Positions 6,041-9,345 of a stretch of 9,345 bases of DNA are shown here, in pieces (the first letter of the stretch is position 1; every line of letters begins with the position of its first letter). A program made the translations under genes and the position numbers. Origin of the DNA: Deltaproteobacteria bacterium (GTDB lineage Bacteria; Desulfobacterota_B; Binatia; UBA9968); contig JACPSF010000014.1 of the NCBI GenBank assembly GCA_016193385.1, positions 1 to 9,345 of the forward strand, read 5' to 3'. The notes below the pieces were generated by a model. It was not told the origin of the DNA, searched no databases, and saw only the letters and a list, made by a program, of their open reading frames with translations.

Positions 6041-6955
6041 TCAACTCTCCGGATCGCCCGAGAAACGATTCGGATGAAGCAGCCGGGCCAAGCGTTCTAC
6101 TCCTTCTACGATGTAGTGGGAGGAAGTGACCAGATACCGACTTGGAATGACATAGACCTTCTTCTCTCTGACGGCCTTTAGCTGCTTGAGGCCGGCGTGA
6201 GACGAGACCTCCTGGTAAAGGACCTTTTCTCTCTCCCCCCTCTCCCCTAATAAAATGACTTCAGGCTCGTCCACGACCAGAGCCTCCAAGGAGAACTTCT
6301 TGTAGCCGTTAATTCCCTTCTCCGCTGCCAAGTTTCTCCCGCCGGCCGCTCGGATAACATCGTCGATGATCGCACCCCGGCCGCCGGTGTAACCGCCGGT
6401 GCTGTAGTAGAGAACTAGCGGGCGATGTTGCGCCCTGCTCACCCGCTCGCTAACTCTACCAAGTCGCTGTCGAGTCGCAGAAACTAGCGCCTCTGCCTTC
6501 TTCTCTTCTCCAACGGCTTTACCTAAGTCGAGGATGGCCCTTTGGATCTCCTCGAGCGAGTCAAAGCGGGTTGTCTTAAAAACCGTGATTCCAAGTGTGC
6601 GCAGCTGGTTTACGGCGTCTGGAGAAGAGCCGTCCCCAACCACGACGAGATCCGGGTTGAGCCCGTAGAGCATCTCGGGATCAACCTTCACCTTGTGCGG
6701 GATTTTTTTCGCCTCCTCAGCCACATTGGAAAGGGAAGGGTCTAGGGACAAATGGCTCACGGCAATGAGACGATCCCTGTTCACAAGGGACAGCAAGACT
6801 TCGTCGCTCCGCAGGTTGGCAGAGACGATCCTTTGCGGCGCACCGATGATCTGCGAGGGACGAATATGGCTGGGGAGAGGAACCGTAAAGAGCCAAAAAA
6901 GGAAAAGAAAAACGAGCAGAGACAGAAAGAGGTTTACCGCTTTTCCACTCAGCAT
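6041..6955 (-). CDS. btuF: BtuF-type periplasmic/extracytoplasmic corrinoid-binding protein
   Basis: A 304-residue class III substrate-binding protein of a B12 or iron-complex ABC importer. Residues 1-25 form a basic-hydrophobic leader (a run of L, F and V), either a signal peptide or a membrane anchor; there is no lipobox cysteine. The mature part starts with PQRIVSANLRSDEVLLSLV (about 40-58), then LNPDLVVVGDG (99-109), TVFKTTRFDSLEEI (124-137), a middle helix with IDDVIRAAGGRNLAAEKG (197-214), DEPEVILLG (229-237) and an end with KKVYVIPSRYL. These are standard for the family. Its ATG overlaps the stop of the upstream chelatase gene by one base (TGATG), with AGAGG before it. Corrinoid specificity is inferred from the operon; heme or siderophore binding cannot be ruled out by sequence alone. 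Confidence 0.9.
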   Translation of the reverse strand: MLSGKAVNLFLSLLVFLFLFWLFTVPLPSHIRPSQIIGAPQRIVSANLRSDEVLLSLVNRDRLIAVSHLSLDPSLSNVAEEAKKIPHKVKVDPEMLYGLNPDLVVVGDGSSPDAVNQLRTLGITVFKTTRFDSLEEIQRAILDLGKAVGEEKKAEALVSATRQRLGRVSERVSRAQHRPLVLYYSTGGYTGGRGAIIDDVIRAAGGRNLAAEKGINGYKKFSLEALVVDEPEVILLGERGEREKVLYQEVSSHAGLKQLKAVREKKVYVIPSRYLVTSSHYIVEGVERLARLLHPNRFSGDPES

Positions 6956-8895
6956 CAGAGCCTCTTCTGGCGCCTGGCGCCGATCATTCTGCGGACTATC
7001 TTGGCCACCTGATTTCCCTCCAGCTGTTCCAGCGTTAAATAGACTCCTCTCATCGCGCGAGCCAGCTCTTTAGCCAAGCCCAGGCGAAAGAAGCCCGCTT
7101 CCGCGTCTAGTACTAAAGAAGGGATGCCTCTTTTGCCGATCTCACGGGCAACGCCTGTGGCCTCTGCCGTTGGATCGCCGTGCGCTAGAGAGACATTCGC
7201 CCTGCCGTCAGAAACCAGAACCAAAAAGGGGGGTCTCTCCTGATAACCGGGGCGTTGAAACATCTGTAAGGCAAGCTTTAATCCATGTGCCAACGGTGTG
7301 CGACCACCCGTAGGGAGATCCTTAAGCCTGGCCTCCGCCTTGTTGAAGTTCCCCGTCGGGGGGAGCAGGAGCTCAGCCCCTTCTCCGCGGAAGCTTAGAA
7401 GCCCGACACGATCGCGTTTCTGGTAAGCGTCTTTAAGCAGGGAGAGAATGGCGCCCTTCACCGCCACCATCCTGCGCCATGCGCCCATGGAGCCGCTGGC
7501 ATCAACAAGAAACAGAATGAGATTGCCGATCTTCTTTTCGCGGATTTTCTCCCTGAGATCCCAAGACCGAAGTTGAAATGCTCTCCCTCCCTCGGTTCTC
7601 CGCCGACTCTGATACGGGGCCGCGGCCCGCAGCGTGGCATCCAGCGCCAGTGAGCGAATCTTTCCCTGAGGAAGCGAAGAGCGCACGTAGCGCCCCTCTT
7701 TCCCTTGGCTTGTCCCCAGAGTGCGGCGGCCCTTTTCCATCCATGCCCCGGAATGGGCAGCGCGGAAAAAAAGCTGCCTCACGGGAAAAGATTCCCCCGC
7801 TTCAAAACACCGCTCCTTTTCCAGCCCGCTAGCCTTTTTCTCCATTTGTAACCCTTCGCCTTTAGCCTGGGATGGAGACGATTCGCTTCGCGGCGGCGGA
7901 CGTCGAGATGGCGGAGGCGGTTTCTCAGGGGCGCTCTTGCGTCGGTGGCGCAAAGCCAACTCCGCCGCTTCCAGAACATCCTCTTCACCCACCTCTGTAC
8001 GCCTAGCATAGGCGGCGAGAGCGCAGGCGGTCTTGTGCATGACAATGTCCGGGCGGAGGCCATCTACCTCGGCCGAGATGGACATTTGCGCGATGAGACG
8101 CAGCATCTCCTCAGAAAGCCTCACTCGGGGAAGAAGTCTTTTCGCCGCCAGGACCCTCTCATGCTCTTTTTCTTCGCTCTCTTTCCACTGCTCGTCGAAG
8201 GTCACGGGGTCCGTCTCAAAGGCAATTCTCCTGCGGACGACCTCAGCCCTCATCGCGGGCTCATCAATCCCTCCCACTTCGACACAGAGGCCAAAGCGGT
8301 CGAGCAACTGGGGCCTGAGCTCTCCCTCCTCCGGGTTCATAGTGCCAATGAGAATGAAGCGAGCCGGATGCACGAAAGAAATTCCCTCGCGCTCGACGTA
8401 ATTGACTCCCATGGCAGCCGCGTCCAATAGAATATCCATCAAATGGTCGCTTAGAAGGTTGACCTCATCGATGTAAAGAATCCCGCGATGGGCAGCGGCC
8501 AGAACTCCGGGTTCAAAATGGCGCTCGCCCTTTTGAATCGCCTCCTCTAGATCGAACGAGCCCAGGACCCGCTCCTCCGTAGCCCCCAAGGGGAGTTCTA
8601 CGATCCTGACCGCCCTTTTTTTGAGAGGTAAAGACTCGCCATTAGCGACCCGCTCTCGGCACCTCTCACAAAGCCCTTCTTTCTCCTCCGGATCGCAGGA
8701 AAAAGGACAATCCGCCACTACCGATATCTCCGGTAAGAGATTCGCCAGGGCTCGTACCGCAGTCGACTTGGCCGTCCCCTTTTCCCCCCAGATCAGCAGC
8801 CCGCCGATCCCCGGGTGGATGACGTTCAGGAGCAGGGCGCGCTTCATCCGCTCCTGACCGACCAACGCGCTGAACGGAAATATATTTTTATTCAT
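6955..8895 (-). CDS. Fused ChlI/ChlD-type AAA+ / VWA chelatase subunit, partner of CobN
   Basis: A 646-residue cytoplasmic protein with an AAA+ motor and a C-terminal von Willebrand A domain, as in the BchI/BchD or ChlI/ChlD subunits of magnesium chelatase. The AAA+ part (about 1-320) has Walker A GEKGTAKS (37-44), Walker B ILYIDEVN (139-146) and the GTMNPEEGELRPQLLDRFGL sensor region (184-203). Four cysteines (63, 67, 76, 79) in a C-x3-C...C-x2-C pattern may bind zinc or another metal. A Pro/Arg-rich linker (about 320-345) leads to a middle region and the VWA domain with MIDAS residues DASGSMG (465-471), a threonine in GGRTPLAHGL (530-539) and VSDGRAN (561-567). Next to cobN, it most likely powers cobalt insertion by CobN in place of the aerobic CobS/CobT chelatase pair. 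The start at 8895 overlaps the cobN stop by 8 bases and follows AGGAG. It is intact and of normal length. Confidence 0.93.
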   Translation of the reverse strand: MNKNIFPFSALVGQERMKRALLLNVIHPGIGGLLIWGEKGTAKSTAVRALANLLPEISVVADCPFSCDPEEKEGLCERCRERVANGESLPLKKRAVRIVELPLGATEERVLGSFDLEEAIQKGERHFEPGVLAAAHRGILYIDEVNLLSDHLMDILLDAAAMGVNYVEREGISFVHPARFILIGTMNPEEGELRPQLLDRFGLCVEVGGIDEPAMRAEVVRRRIAFETDPVTFDEQWKESEEKEHERVLAAKRLLPRVRLSEEMLRLIAQMSISAEVDGLRPDIVMHKTACALAAYARRTEVGEEDVLEAAELALRHRRKSAPEKPPPPSRRPPPRSESSPSQAKGEGLQMEKKASGLEKERCFEAGESFPVRQLFFRAAHSGAWMEKGRRTLGTSQGKEGRYVRSSLPQGKIRSLALDATLRAAAPYQSRRRTEGGRAFQLRSWDLREKIREKKIGNLILFLVDASGSMGAWRRMVAVKGAILSLLKDAYQKRDRVGLLSFRGEGAELLLPPTGNFNKAEARLKDLPTGGRTPLAHGLKLALQMFQRPGYQERPPFLVLVSDGRANVSLAHGDPTAEATGVAREIGKRGIPSLVLDAEAGFFRLGLAKELARAMRGVYLTLEQLEGNQVAKIVRRMIGARRQKRL

Positions 8896-9345
8896 CCTCT
8901 TTTTTCTCCTGACCTCTTTCGATCCATTCTTCCGCCTGGAGATAGGTTTGCTTCAAGGCCGCGATGGTTTCCTCTGCGGGTTTTTCCCAGAGCCCTCGAT
9001 CGGCCGCCTCCAAGAGGCGCTCCGCGATGTCCTGCAGGGCCCAGGGATTCTTTTCCGCGAAAAACCTCTGGACTTGAGAATCCAGGGCGTAACGTTCGGC
9101 GAGCTTCTCATACATCCAGTCCTCGGCGATCCGAGCCGTGGCGTCGTAGCCGTAGAGGTAATCCACAGTGGCCGCCATCTCCAAGGCCCCTTTGTAGCCA
9201 TGGCGCATCGCCGAGCGAATCCATTTGGGATTGATCACACGCGTGCGGTAGACCCGCAGGGCCTCGTCTTTAAGGTCTCGCACTTTGACTGCCGCAGGGT
9301 CCGAGGAGTCACCGAAGAAAGCGCGCGGGTTTTTCCCTGACAGGG
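8888..9345 (-). CDS. cobN: Cobaltochelatase large subunit CobN, C-terminal part (runs off the right edge)
   Basis: The frame is open from the right edge (first full codon at 9343) to TAA at 8888-8890, giving the last 151 residues of a protein usually over 1,200 residues long. It contains LSGKNPRAFFGDSSDP, INPKWIRSAMRHGYKGALEMAATVDYL, GYDATARIAEDWMYEKLAERY and NPWALQDIAERLLEAADRGLW, the conserved C-terminal end of CobN/BchH-type chelatase H subunits. CobN binds the corrin ring and inserts cobalt with ATP-driven partner subunits. The neighbouring ChlID-type gene, overlapping by 8 bases, is the probable partner. A BchH-type magnesium chelatase is conceivable, but all neighbours are cobalamin genes. 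No lesion is visible. Confidence 0.94.
   Translation of the reverse strand, partial: LSGKNPRAFFGDSSDPAAVKVRDLKDEALRVYRTRVINPKWIRSAMRHGYKGALEMAATVDYLYGYDATARIAEDWMYEKLAERYALDSQVQRFFAEKNPWALQDIAERLLEAADRGLWEKPAEETIAALKQTYLQAEEWIERGQEKKEDE

Noticed and set aside
8880..9345. Cobalamin riboswitch or promoter within the operon
   Set aside because: Every boundary is an overlap or a gap of less than about 25 bases, leaving no room for a leader; any riboswitch would be upstream of cobN outside the window.

Overview
The window is the 3' part of one minus-strand cobalamin (vitamin B12) operon. From right (upstream) to left (downstream) it reads: the tail of cobN, a fused ChlI/ChlD-type chelatase partner, btuF, btuC, a single open frame holding cbiB + cobD + cobU, cobT, cobS, a CobC-type phosphatase, and the head of cbiA. 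Neighbouring genes overlap by a few bases or are separated by less than about 25 bases. I see no internal promoter, terminator, RNA gene, CRISPR array, mobile element or cobalamin riboswitch. Any leader should lie to the right of the window. There is no gene-free stretch over 300 bases.

The set (CobN with a fused AAA+/VWA partner, CbiA-type a,c-diamide synthase, CobD/CbiB/CobU/CobT/CobS and a B12-type ABC importer) fits an uncultured, probably anaerobic bacterium that makes and salvages corrinoids, of the kind seen in Chloroflexota, Desulfobacterota or Nitrospirota. The sequence alone does not decide the phylum.

Functional logic: CobN with the ChlID protein inserts cobalt into the ring; CbiA amidates the a and c side chains; BtuF and BtuC belong to a corrinoid importer. 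CobD makes aminopropanol phosphate, CbiB attaches it, CobU activates the product to the GDP form, CobT activates the lower ligand base, CobS joins the halves and the CobC-type phosphatase removes a phosphate.

The unusual part is the centre (about 1430-4045). The outer genes look intact, but the nucleotide-loop genes carry four apparent lesions. CbiB is joined in frame to a CobD lacking its N-terminus. CobD is joined in frame to a CobU lacking its N-terminus and half of its P-loop. CobU then loses about 15 residues with a frame change, its true C-terminus continuing in another frame. CobS loses about 20 residues with the same net frame change. The CobS seam sits on a 10-base string that reads as both flanking motifs in two frames, as a deletion between direct repeats would leave. 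The CbiB/CobD seam sits in the loop of a 12-base inverted repeat with one mismatch. btuD, normally beside btuC, is also absent. This may be a recently decaying or deletion-prone locus, a true trifunctional fusion with secondary damage, or an amplification/assembly artefact; raw reads or relatives would separate these.
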